Positions 55,001 to 63,289 of a stretch of DNA of 64,000 nt are shown piece by piece. A program made the translations under genes and the position numbers. Under the pieces are notes generated by a model. It did no database searches and was not told where the DNA came from. It saw only the letters and a program-made list of their open reading frames with translations. Source of the stretch: Prevotella sp. GTDB taxonomy: Bacteria > Bacteroidota > Bacteroidia > Bacteroidales > Bacteroidaceae. The stretch lies in assembly GCA_017623155.1 (NCBI GenBank), contig JAGAPR010000002.1:1-64000 (forward strand), written 5' to 3'. Within the stretch, counting starts at the first letter, position 1. Each line of letters begins with the position of its first letter.

Positions 55001-55287
55001 CAAGCCGCATGGAGCTCACAGACTTTGCCGTAGAGGACGCTTCGTTCCTCCGCCTGCAGAACGTTACCATCGGATACACGCTTCCCAAGAAATGGGTTAA
55101 GTCTGTATTCCTCACAAATGTGCGCATCTACTTCACCGGTTACAACCTCCTCTGCATCACCGATTACAGCGGATACGACCCCGAAGTGGACACCAGCAGC
55201 AAGCGTAACCCGATGACTCCCGGCATCGACTACGCCGCTTATCCCAAGAGCCGCTCGTTTGTCGGCGGTATAAACATTACATTTTAA
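52024..55287 (+). CDS. SusC/RagA-type TonB-linked outer-membrane receptor
   Basis: The 1087-residue protein has a signal peptide, an N-terminal carboxypeptidase-D-like domain (VTVKDSNGEAVIGASV-type repeat from about residue 30), a plug with LNDVVVIGYGTVRKKDLTGA near 104-125, and a large beta-barrel ending in an aromatic residue (INITF). It imports oligosaccharides in concert with the SusD lipoprotein 16 bp downstream, probably pectin fragments given the neighbours. A TAACTTTA element near 51884-51891 is a possible promoter. Standard length for the family. Confidence 0.94.
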   Translation: MSEQLKRIRTTLILTLLLFAGGVISAQTVKITVKDSNGEAVIGASVLEKGTRNGGITDFNGVCNLKVSGKSPVVISYIGMKTKTVDVKGKKSVNVTLEDDATTLNDVVVIGYGTVRKKDLTGAVSSVSAKQIENIPVSNISEAMTGKMAGVNITTTEGSPDADVKIRVRGGGSLSQDNSPLYIVDGFPVQSISDIAPSEIQSIDILKDASSTAIYGARGANGVIIVTTKSGKEGKTQVSFNGSLAWKKITKTIHTLNPYDYAMYQWENNGSTAYGNFEDLDIWKSVEGTDYQDILFGRTGLQKQYNVSVNGGSKDLKFNIGFSHIDEESIMLGSGYAKNNVNAKLNAKLNKWFTLDFNARLAFTTLDGLSGGADTNETNAANSLVANSVNYEPISQLKTSDDDDEENSMTTRRTPLQRITSTYKYQERLQQNYNAGLNWKPFKHFTFRSEFGYSWRHNNTDQAWAADAVTNNKFSGQGAQDGRPQLMFTRVEQKEWRNANTVTYDHNKLFNGHVHLNVLLGQEMSSAKKTTTTNYSVNFPASMTIDEILANPTTGTPLKNERVISADENLLSYFGRINFTLDEKYLATFTLRADGSSKFGKDNRWGVFPSLALAWRVSDEKFLESSSSWLSNLKLRLSFGTAGNNRINSGLLTPLYSSPSGSGTKYPYFDETLGDMLEHGANLYNPNLKWETTITRNIGIDYGFFKGRINGTIDLYWNTTKDLLMRSVIPSNTGYQYQYQNFGKTSNKGVEFTMNAVLVDKKKFGLNFNFNIAYNKNKIDELAMDNPWQSSSWGGSTIAKYEDFRLEEGGRLGEVWGYKTNGFFTVYDPVSNPNGQLVLNGTSWALRDGIKDNSPSITGGNLKPGGLRLEVDENGDPIKQRLGNTIPTTTGGFGFDGRLHNFDFNVFFNYSLGNKIVNATKLANAGFYNTRRYQNIVDDFSMGNRYTNIDPANGVNLGNPTAATQALYGGADGLIARLNEINAGATIYNPSTASRMELTDFAVEDASFLRLQNVTIGYTLPKKWVKSVFLTNVRIYFTGYNLLCITDYSGYDPEVDTSSKRNPMTPGIDYAAYPKSRSFVGGINITF

Positions 55288-55303
55288 ATAAAAAGCAACA
55301 ATT

Positions 55304-57250
55304 ATGAAAAAGATATTTTCTATCATAGCATTAGCTGCCGGCATTGCAGGACTATCCTCTTGCTCCGACTTTCTCGACCAAGATTCCCCGTCGGAAATGA
55401 CCGGTACGGCTGTATACAATAACGCATACTATACCGGCCTCCGTGTGAACAAGCTCTACGGAGCACTCGCGCAAGACCGTACCTACGCACAGGATATTCC
55501 AATCAAATGGGGAACAAACAGCGACTGCGAGCTGGTCGACGGCCTCGGACAGAACGCCTACAACCAGACCCACTACCGCGGTGTGGGTAACTACAACGTG
55601 AACTCAGGCTTCGGAAACCTCAACGGCTCATGGACCGCCATGTACGGAATCATCGAAGATGCCAACCTCAACATCGAAGGTATCCGCAACAGCACGCTCA
55701 TGCAGACCGAAGGCGAGAACAAGAAAGCCATGAGACGCTATCTCGGCGAGAGCCTCACGCTGCGCGCCATGATATACTTCGACATGCTGCGCTACTGGGG
55801 AGACATACCCCTCAACCTCACACCGGCAAAGCACGACCTGAGCAACGCCTACAAGCCGAAGACCGACCGCGACGACATCATGGACACGCTCATGCTCAAC
55901 CTCGAGGAAGCCATCGACCTGCTGCCATGGGCCGGCGAGGTAAGCGGCTACACAACGGAACGCATGAACAAGGGATATGCCCACGCACTGCTCGCACAGA
56001 TAGCACTGACACGTGCCGGATATGCCATCCGCGAGAAAGCCAAGGACGGCTACGAGACGGCCGACTACACCGACGCCGTATATCCCACGCAGCGCCCCGG
56101 CGCCGACGAGCGCAAGGCTCTGTATGAGAAAGCGCTGAAGCATCTCACCGCGATAATCACCGACGGGCGCCATCAACTCAACCCGTCGTTCGAGAACGAG
56201 TGGTACCTGCTCAACCAACTGAAGCTCGACCAGACATACAGGGAGAACCTCTTTGAAATCCCGATGGGCGAGAACGCCACCGGAGAGCTGGGCTATACAG
56301 TAGGCGTGCGCATGAACCAGCCCACCACCCTCTATGGCTACGGCAACTCATCAGGCGTGCTCAAAGTGACGGCACCCCTGCTCTACTCCTACGACGACAA
56401 CGACACACGCCGCGACGTGACCGTTTCCTGCATGGAGATACGCCAAAACAGCACTACCAACCTGACCGAGGAACAGATGCTGAAAAACGCTCCTTTCGGC
56501 ATGTACGTAGGCAAATGGGACCCGAGGAAGATGACGCAGAAGTGGCTTGAGAACAATAAGGCCGCAAACGGAAAGCACGCCACGGGCATCAACGTGGTGA
56601 AGATACGCCAGTCACAGGTGCTTCTTTACTATGCAGAGGTGATGAACGAGTTGGCCGGTCCGGACGCAAGCTACCCGGGAGATGCTGGCATAACCGCCCG
56701 CCAAGCACTGGCAATGGTGCACAACCGCGCTTTCGATGATGCACACAAGGCTGATGCCCAGTTATATATCGACAACATCCCGGCCGATAGGGACGCTTTC
56801 TTCAACGCCATCGTTGATGAAAACGCATGGGAGTTTGCCGGCGAAGGCTACCGCAAGTACGACCTGATACGCTGGAACCTCCTCGTCGCCAAAATTCAAG
56901 AGTTCAAGGATACCTACATGCAGCAGCTTCAAGATGGCGTATATCAGGAGACAGTATACTTCAACTACAAGGACGCTGCCAAGACGCAGATTGACATGTC
57001 GAGCGTAACATGGCACGGACTGCCCGCCGGAAAGACGGCTGCCGACTATGACGGAAGCGCCGACTCGTTCGGCAAGGCCAACCCCGCATCGGGCAACGAC
57101 ACGCAGGTAGACACCAACCTGCCGTCTATCTCGAGCGGTCTCGTCGGTCCTGACGTCACCGTGAAGAACCGCTACATCATGCCTATCGGTGCCTCCACCA
57201 TATCGGCATCAAATGGAATGCTGAGCAATTCTTACGGATATTCAAACTAA
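55304..57250 (+). CDS. SusD/RagB-type glycan-binding lipoprotein
   Basis: This 648-residue surface lipoprotein starts MKKIFSIIALAAGIAGLSSC with the lipobox cysteine at position 20. SusD-family features include NNAYYTGLRVNKLYG, YLGESLTLRAMIYFDMLRYW and the late WEFAGEGYRKYDLIRWNLL. It forms the lid of the SusC transporter and helps bind the glycan. It starts 16 bp after susC, so they share a transcript. Confidence 0.94.
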   Translation: MKKIFSIIALAAGIAGLSSCSDFLDQDSPSEMTGTAVYNNAYYTGLRVNKLYGALAQDRTYAQDIPIKWGTNSDCELVDGLGQNAYNQTHYRGVGNYNVNSGFGNLNGSWTAMYGIIEDANLNIEGIRNSTLMQTEGENKKAMRRYLGESLTLRAMIYFDMLRYWGDIPLNLTPAKHDLSNAYKPKTDRDDIMDTLMLNLEEAIDLLPWAGEVSGYTTERMNKGYAHALLAQIALTRAGYAIREKAKDGYETADYTDAVYPTQRPGADERKALYEKALKHLTAIITDGRHQLNPSFENEWYLLNQLKLDQTYRENLFEIPMGENATGELGYTVGVRMNQPTTLYGYGNSSGVLKVTAPLLYSYDDNDTRRDVTVSCMEIRQNSTTNLTEEQMLKNAPFGMYVGKWDPRKMTQKWLENNKAANGKHATGINVVKIRQSQVLLYYAEVMNELAGPDASYPGDAGITARQALAMVHNRAFDDAHKADAQLYIDNIPADRDAFFNAIVDENAWEFAGEGYRKYDLIRWNLLVAKIQEFKDTYMQQLQDGVYQETVYFNYKDAAKTQIDMSSVTWHGLPAGKTAADYDGSADSFGKANPASGNDTQVDTNLPSISSGLVGPDVTVKNRYIMPIGASTISASNGMLSNSYGYSN

Positions 57251-57278
57251 AAAGTAAACATAACTTAAAGAATTTACG

Positions 57279-58922
57279 ATGAAAAGAATAAATTATATAT
57301 TGAACATCGCTTTTGCCGGAGTTCTCGGCTTGAGCATGACAGCCTGCACCGACGGGAACGACTGGGACACGGACGGCTCGTTCAGCCGCCTGTTCGGAGT
57401 AGACGCGAAGAACATATCGGTGGAAGCCGAGGAGACACAGGCCACCGTCAGCTTCTCGACCATCCAAGGCGCGGAATACTACGTGATGGAGTTCAGCACC
57501 GACACTCTTTACAACGACATTGAGCCGGGCGGCCCCAAAGCTATGTTGGTAGGAACCGACGGCAGCATCAAGAAGTCACCCGTAGTGGTAACCGGACTTG
57601 CCGGCGACACGAAATACTACATGCGAATGAAAGCCGTGGCCAACGGCAAGGCCGACTCGAAGTGGGTTTACTACCGCGAGGGCAAGACATTCCGCACCAA
57701 GGCCGAGCAAATCTTCAATGAAATTCCGGCCGAAGACCGCAGCGAAGACCGCATACGCCTGAGTTGGATGTCAAACGCCGAGGTCACATCTATCACCGTG
57801 AGACAAAACGAAGAGTTGTTAGACTCAATCATACTCACAGACACAGACAAGGCTGCCGCCGAATATACTGTTACGCAACTTAATCCGTCGACAACCTACG
57901 TGTTCACCATCTTCAACGGCGAGGCCAAGCGCGGCCAGCTCACCGCCAGCACCACCGCCGCATGGCCGGCCGCCGACTTCAAGTATATGCTTGACGAAGG
58001 CGTCACAGTCATCACCACCGACCTGCTCAACGAGATTGCCACGATGGCACAGGAGGCTGCCGGAAGCGCCGTCAGCTACAGCGCCACGATAGGCATCCCG
58101 GCCGGTACAACGATAGACATCCACGGCACATCGGAAACCGACGGCAGCGCCACGAGCATGAAGATACCCGACGGCATGTCGGTGACGTTCTTCGGAATGG
58201 CCGGCGGCGACGCACCCGTCATCAACCTGTCGAAGTCTATCGGCCTCGACGGTAGTCACGCGTTCATCCGCTTCGAGAACGTGAATGTTACCAACGGCGG
58301 ATGCGACTACCTCATCAACCAGTCGACCGGATGCACCGTCGGCACGCTTGAGTTCAAGGACTTCGTAATGACAGACATGCCCCGCTCACTCGTGCGCCTG
58401 CAGAGCGCTCCTCCGAAGACGATAGAAAACCTCATCATTGACAACTCCATCATCACCAATCAGGGTGACGGCTATGCACTGCTGTACTTCAAAGAGACGC
58501 CTTACACGGTGAGAAACATCACGGTAAAGAACTCTACGTTCAGCACGCTGAAGCATAACTTCATACAATGCCCCAACGCCACGGTCGAGAAGATAGACAT
58601 CACAGACTGTACGTTCTACAACATCATCGGCGGCGGAAGATATCTCATCGACGCACAGGGCTTGAACGTGACGACAAACATCAGCAACACGATATTCGCC
58701 AAAACCAACAGCGAGACGGCGAAAGGCATCCGCACAGACGGTGCTGTGAATTTCTCCAACTCGTACATGACTTCCGACTTCGTGCTGTCAAGCAACAAGT
58801 TCACCACCGACATGACTTTCGAAGGCACTGCCGATGACTTGTTCGCCGACCCGGCCAACGGCGATTTCACCTTGAAAGCATTTATCAATGCCGGTGACCC
58901 GCGCTGGATTAAGTCAGAATAA
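57279..58922 (+). CDS. Surface lipoprotein with Fn3-like and DUF5123/DUF4957-like domains
   Basis: The 547-residue protein has a lipoprotein signal with lipobox LSMTAC, two fibronectin-III-like regions (about 40-240), and a right-handed beta-helix-like C-terminal half (about 300-547, with repeated short polar turns such as NVTNGGCDYLINQSTG). DUF5123-type lipoproteins sit in the SusE position of pectin utilisation loci. It probably binds pectin at the surface. It is the third gene of the susC-susD transcript and is followed by a strong terminator. Confidence 0.82.
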   Translation: MKRINYILNIAFAGVLGLSMTACTDGNDWDTDGSFSRLFGVDAKNISVEAEETQATVSFSTIQGAEYYVMEFSTDTLYNDIEPGGPKAMLVGTDGSIKKSPVVVTGLAGDTKYYMRMKAVANGKADSKWVYYREGKTFRTKAEQIFNEIPAEDRSEDRIRLSWMSNAEVTSITVRQNEELLDSIILTDTDKAAAEYTVTQLNPSTTYVFTIFNGEAKRGQLTASTTAAWPAADFKYMLDEGVTVITTDLLNEIATMAQEAAGSAVSYSATIGIPAGTTIDIHGTSETDGSATSMKIPDGMSVTFFGMAGGDAPVINLSKSIGLDGSHAFIRFENVNVTNGGCDYLINQSTGCTVGTLEFKDFVMTDMPRSLVRLQSAPPKTIENLIIDNSIITNQGDGYALLYFKETPYTVRNITVKNSTFSTLKHNFIQCPNATVEKIDITDCTFYNIIGGGRYLIDAQGLNVTTNISNTIFAKTNSETAKGIRTDGAVNFSNSYMTSDFVLSSNKFTTDMTFEGTADDLFADPANGDFTLKAFINAGDPRWIKSE

Positions 58923-58943
58923 CATTAGCATCACTTATATGAA

Positions 58944-58980
58944 GAAAGGCGGCAGGAAAACCCTGCCGCCTTTCTTTTTT
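58944..58980 (+). terminator. Rho-independent terminator ending the pectin operon
   Basis: GAAAGGCGGCAGG / CCTGCCGCCTTTC, a perfect 13-bp stem with a 5-nt loop, followed by six T. Confidence 0.9.
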
Positions 58981-59066
58981 ATTTATTGCTTATCGATAAG
59001 TCTTTTGTCTGTGATGTACTAAATACTTTCAAACTATTTTATCGGCTGGCAATGATCATTTTTTCA

Positions 59067-59765
59067 TCAGCCTTTTTCCGATATGTCTTGCAATCTTGTC
59101 TCGTCGATAATCTTTATTTTGCGCCCATCGGTCGCAATCAGACATTCGGAAGCGAATGCGGATAAAGTGCGTATAGCATTGCTTGTAGTCATGTTAGCCA
59201 TATTGGCAAGGTCTTCCCTGCTCGGATTTATGTTCAGTGTGAATCCGTCTTCCTCTATTCCATACTTGTCTTTTAGAAAAAGTAAAGACTCGGCAAGCCG
59301 GGCGCGAACATGTTTTTGAGTCAGACTTATGGTCTGTATGTCAGCCGCACCCAGCATCAGCGCAAGCTTTTTTATGAAATAAAATGCCAACTCCGTGTTC
59401 TCGGAAATAAGTTTTTTTATTACATCAATCGGTATAAGACATACCGTGGAATCTTCAAAAGCGGAAGCATTTGTAATATATCTTTCACCGGAGAAAGCCG
59501 CTCTATATCCGAAAAACTCCATGTCCCCAATCATTCTGACGATTTGATTGTGGCTGCATCTGTATTCAATGAATATTTTTACTTTGCCCTTCAAGAGGCA
59601 CATTATGTATTTCGGACTGTCGTTCTCTTTGTATATAGGTTCGTTTTTATGAAATACTCTAATCTCGATATTATCCAACAAGAACAATCTTTGCTCTTCT
59701 GTAAGCGGCTTGCATAAGGCCGATATTGATTTTGTGACATCTTCTTTTATGGTGTTTCCGTTCAT
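59067..59765 (-). CDS. Crp/Fnr-family transcriptional regulator
   Basis: The 232-residue protein has an N-terminal cyclic-nucleotide-binding-type fold (about 25-130) and a C-terminal winged helix with the recognition region SREDLANMANMTTSNAIRTL near 185-205. No cysteine cluster for iron-sulfur binding is visible. It is divergent from the glycogen-operon gene at 60025. Its targets are unknown; the adjacent glucan operon is the first candidate. Its promoter is the minus-strand element at 59798-59805. Confidence 0.9.
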   Translation of the reverse strand: MNGNTIKEDVTKSISALCKPLTEEQRLFLLDNIEIRVFHKNEPIYKENDSPKYIMCLLKGKVKIFIEYRCSHNQIVRMIGDMEFFGYRAAFSGERYITNASAFEDSTVCLIPIDVIKKLISENTELAFYFIKKLALMLGAADIQTISLTQKHVRARLAESLLFLKDKYGIEEDGFTLNINPSREDLANMANMTTSNAIRTLSAFASECLIATDGRKIKIIDETRLQDISEKG

Positions 59766-59797
59766 GCCTATGGATTATTTGTGTTATGTCTACATTG

Positions 59798-59805
59798 CAA
59801 AAATA
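59798..59805 (-). promoter_or_regulatory. Predicted -7 element of the Crp/Fnr gene
   Basis: On the minus strand this reads TATTTTTG, with a start about 26 nt before the ATG. Confidence 0.5.
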
Positions 59806-59920
59806 ATAAAAAACATCTGAAAAGCAGTGCTGTTCCGGTAAAAAACTGTTTTCAGGCCAATAAAAAAGAATTATTCTTTTAATATTTTTATTTTTATTTT
59901 GTCATACCGATGAATTTTCT

Positions 59921-59928
59921 TAACTTTG
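59921..59928 (+). promoter_or_regulatory. Predicted promoter of the glycogen operon
   Basis: TAACTTTG with TTTG at 59898-59901 and a 19-nt spacer, a full match to the Bacteroidetes pattern, 97 bp before the ATG. Confidence 0.7.
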
Positions 59929-60024
59929 GAAATGTTTTATGGATTAATTTTTATGAATTGTTCATGAAAGGGAATAATAAAAGCGAATGCTAACTAATGA
60001 ATTAAAAACCTTAATATAGGAACT

Positions 60025-61971
60025 ATGAGTTATTTACGATTTGAGAAAGCTGTAATGACCAACTTGGAAGAGTCTCTACGTCGTGAATTGCTGAGAACCA
60101 ATCGCTCGGGTGCGTATTCGTGCTCGACATTGGCTGATTGTAATACACGCAAATATCATGGTCTGCTCGTTGTGCCCGTTCCGGAGCTTGACGATGACAA
60201 CCATGTGTTGCTGTCTTCACTTGATGTCACGGTTATTCAGCATGGAGCGGAGTTCAATCTCGGGCTTCATAAGTACCAAGGTAACAATTACAGTCCTAAG
60301 GGTCACAAGTACATCCGTGAGTTTGACTGTGACAAAGTGCCTACGACCTTGTATCGTGTGGGTGGTGTATTATTAAAGAAAGAAGTTGTTTTTCAGCATC
60401 ACGAGGATCGTATTTTGCTGCGTTATACTCTTGTCGATGCCCATTCTGCTACCACATTGCGTTTCAAACCTTTCCTCGCTTTCCGTAGTGTAAGGCAGTT
60501 TACGCATGAGAATTCAACGGCCAGCAGGGAGTATCACCCGATAGACAACGGTATAAAGACGTGCATGTACTCGGGATATCCTGAATTGTATATGCAGTTT
60601 AGTAAGAAAAACGAGTTCATTTTCCAGCCCGACTGGTATCGCGGAGTGGAGTATCCAAAGGAACAGGAGCGCGGTTATGCCTCGAACGAGGACCTTTATG
60701 TGCCCGGATATTTTGAGATGCCGATAAAGAAAGGCGAAAGCATCGTCTTCTCCGCATCTACATCATCCATACGCACGAGTGGATTGAAGAAACTCTTTGA
60801 CGCGGAAGTAGAGGCAAGATCTCCTCGCGACAATTTCTTCCATTGCCTTGTAAACGCCGCCCATCAGTTTTATAATGAAAAAGGGAAAGAGCGTTATATA
60901 CTCTCCGGATATCCTTGGTTTAAGAGCCGTGCGCGAGATACATTTGTTTCTTTACCGGGGCTCACGCTTGCCATTGACGAGCAGGATAAGTTTGAACTTG
61001 TGATGCATACGGCAGAAAAGGCTTTGCGTGAGTTTATGGACGATAAGCCATTGACGGTAAATCTGTATGAAGTAGACCAACCGGATGTCTTGCTTTGGGC
61101 TGTATGGGCTATTCAGCAATATGCCAAGGAAGTAGGCAGCGAGAAGTTCATATCCATGTATGGTAAATTGCTGCAGGACATTATTAAATATATAATAGAC
61201 GACAAGCACCCCAATCTGCGTCTCGATGAAAACGGCCTGTTATATAGCAACGGGCGTGACCGTGCCGTGACGTGGATGAACTCTACTGCAAACGGGCGCC
61301 CAGTAGTGCCGCGTACAGGTTATATCGTCGAATTTAACGCATTATGGTATAATGCGCTGAAATTCAGTGCGGCAATGGCGGCAGAGGCAGAAAAAGAAGA
61401 TGTCGCCAAATCACTTGAAGAGAGAGCGGAATTGTGTAAAACATCATTTGTAGACACATTCCTTAATGAATACGGTTATCTTCTTGATTATGTCGACGGA
61501 AGCATGATGGATTGGAGCGTGCGCCCGAACATGATATTTGCGGTGGCGTTAGATTATTCACCATTGAGCCAAGACCAAAAGAAGAGTGTGCTCGATGTAT
61601 GCACACGCGAGTTGCTCACGCCAAAAGGATTGCGCTCATTGTCGCCGAAGAGCGGGGGATATAATCCGATGTATGTAGGCCCGCAGACACAACGCGACTA
61701 TGCTTATCATCAGGGAACGGCATGGCCGTGGCTTGGAGGATTTTACATGGAGGCCTGCTTGAAACTTTATAAGCGCACGCGTTTGCGCTTTATCGAGCGT
61801 CAGATGGTGGGATACGAAGACGAAATGAACTATCACGCCCTTGGTACAATATCGGAATTGTTTGACGGGAATCCCCCGTTCCATGGTCGTGGAGGTATGT
61901 CTTTTGCCATGAATGTGGCCGAAGTGTTGCGCACTTTGAAGTTACTTGAAAAATATACATATCAAAAGTAA
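60025..61971 (+). CDS. Glycogen debranching enzyme (GH133-type)
   Basis: This 648-residue protein has an N-terminal GDE_N domain (NRSGAYSCSTLADCNTRKYH then GLLVVPVPE) and a C-terminal (alpha/alpha)6 amylo-alpha-1,6-glucosidase domain with LSGYPWFKSRARDTFVSLPG, the acidic DRAVTWMN region and DYAYHQGTAWPWLGG. It removes alpha-1,6 branches from glycogen or imported glucans. It is first in a three-gene operon with the GT4 synthase (15 bp later) and GH57 amylase. No signal peptide: cytoplasmic. Confidence 0.93.
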   Translation: MSYLRFEKAVMTNLEESLRRELLRTNRSGAYSCSTLADCNTRKYHGLLVVPVPELDDDNHVLLSSLDVTVIQHGAEFNLGLHKYQGNNYSPKGHKYIREFDCDKVPTTLYRVGGVLLKKEVVFQHHEDRILLRYTLVDAHSATTLRFKPFLAFRSVRQFTHENSTASREYHPIDNGIKTCMYSGYPELYMQFSKKNEFIFQPDWYRGVEYPKEQERGYASNEDLYVPGYFEMPIKKGESIVFSASTSSIRTSGLKKLFDAEVEARSPRDNFFHCLVNAAHQFYNEKGKERYILSGYPWFKSRARDTFVSLPGLTLAIDEQDKFELVMHTAEKALREFMDDKPLTVNLYEVDQPDVLLWAVWAIQQYAKEVGSEKFISMYGKLLQDIIKYIIDDKHPNLRLDENGLLYSNGRDRAVTWMNSTANGRPVVPRTGYIVEFNALWYNALKFSAAMAAEAEKEDVAKSLEERAELCKTSFVDTFLNEYGYLLDYVDGSMMDWSVRPNMIFAVALDYSPLSQDQKKSVLDVCTRELLTPKGLRSLSPKSGGYNPMYVGPQTQRDYAYHQGTAWPWLGGFYMEACLKLYKRTRLRFIERQMVGYEDEMNYHALGTISELFDGNPPFHGRGGMSFAMNVAEVLRTLKLLEKYTYQK

Positions 61972-61986
61972 AGGGAGGATAAGACT

Positions 61987-63258
61987 ATGAAAGTATTAAT
62001 GTTTGGTTGGGAATATCCCCCTCATGTATACGGCGGACTCGCCACTGCCAATTATGGTATCACGGAAGGCCTGCATGCGCAGGGAGATATGGATATAACG
62101 TTGTGCCTGCCGAAGCCTTGGGGAGATGAAGACAGAAGCGCGGCAAACATCTTGGCCATGAACGCGGTGCCTATCGCATGGCGCGATGTGGACTATGAAT
62201 ATGTTAGAAACCGCGTTGGAAACATCATGTCACCCGAATGCTATTATCGGTTGCGCGATCATATCTATGCCGATTTCAACTATATGAATGTCAACGATCT
62301 CGGTTGCATGGAGTTTGCCGGAGGCTATCCGTCAAATCTTCATGAAGAGATAAACAACTATTCCATAATAGCCGGAGTGGTTGCCCGTGCCGAGGAATTC
62401 GATATTATTCATGCCCACGACTGGCTCACATATCCTGCTGGCATACACGCAAAACAAGTCAGCGGCAAACCCCTCTGTATCCACGTGCATGCTACCGACT
62501 TCGATAGAAGTCGCGGTCAAGTCAATCCTACGGTCTATTCGATTGAAAAGAACGGTATGGATTGGGCTGATTGTATAATGTGTGTCAGTGAACTTACGCG
62601 CCAGACGGTTATTAATCAGTATCATCAGGATCCGCGTAAGTGCTTTACTGTTCATAACGCTGTTTATCCGTTGAAACAAGAATACGCCGATATTCCGCGC
62701 CCGGATCACACAAACAAGGAAAAAGTGGTAACGTTCCTTGGGCGAATAACAATGCAGAAAGGTCCGGAGTACTTTGTCGAGGCAGCCAATATGGTGCTTC
62801 ATCGCACACGTAATGTACGCTTCTGCATGGCCGGTTCCGGCGATATGATGAACGCGATGATATATCTTGCCGCCGAGCGGGGGATCGCCGACCGTTTCCA
62901 TTTCCCCGGCTTTATGCGCGGTAAGCAGGTATACGAATGTCTCAAAGACTCGGATGTGTATGTAATGCCGTCTGTCAGTGAACCTTTTGGTATCTCGCCT
63001 CTCGAGGCAATGCAGTGCGGCACGCCGTCCATTATATCCAAACAGAGCGGTTGCGCCGAAATTCTCACCAACTGTATCAAGATTGATTATTGGGACATAC
63101 ACGCGCTTGCCGATGCCATTTACTCAATATGTGCAAACGACAGCCTGTTCAATTATCTGAAAGAAGAGGGTAAGCGAGAAGTCGATCAGATAACTTGGGA
63201 GAAAGTAGGCTTATGGATACGTGAGCTTTATGAACGCACATTGGGAATAAGACAATGA
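61987..63258 (+). CDS. Glycogen synthase-type glycosyltransferase (GT4)
   Basis: The 423-residue GT-B enzyme starts MKVLMFGWEYPPHVYGGLAT, with HAHDWLTYPAGIHAK, FLGRITMQKGPEYFVEAA and the donor-binding SVSEPFGISPLEAMQCGTP segment (EX7E). It is close in layout to the GT4 glycogen synthases of Bacteroidetes rather than the GT5 GlgA type. It probably builds alpha-1,4-glucan from a nucleotide-glucose. It lies between debranching enzyme and GH57 amylase in one operon. Confidence 0.88.
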   Translation: MKVLMFGWEYPPHVYGGLATANYGITEGLHAQGDMDITLCLPKPWGDEDRSAANILAMNAVPIAWRDVDYEYVRNRVGNIMSPECYYRLRDHIYADFNYMNVNDLGCMEFAGGYPSNLHEEINNYSIIAGVVARAEEFDIIHAHDWLTYPAGIHAKQVSGKPLCIHVHATDFDRSRGQVNPTVYSIEKNGMDWADCIMCVSELTRQTVINQYHQDPRKCFTVHNAVYPLKQEYADIPRPDHTNKEKVVTFLGRITMQKGPEYFVEAANMVLHRTRNVRFCMAGSGDMMNAMIYLAAERGIADRFHFPGFMRGKQVYECLKDSDVYVMPSVSEPFGISPLEAMQCGTPSIISKQSGCAEILTNCIKIDYWDIHALADAIYSICANDSLFNYLKEEGKREVDQITWEKVGLWIRELYERTLGIRQ

Positions 63259-63289
63259 AATAACGATAAACAGAAAAACAGAAACAATT

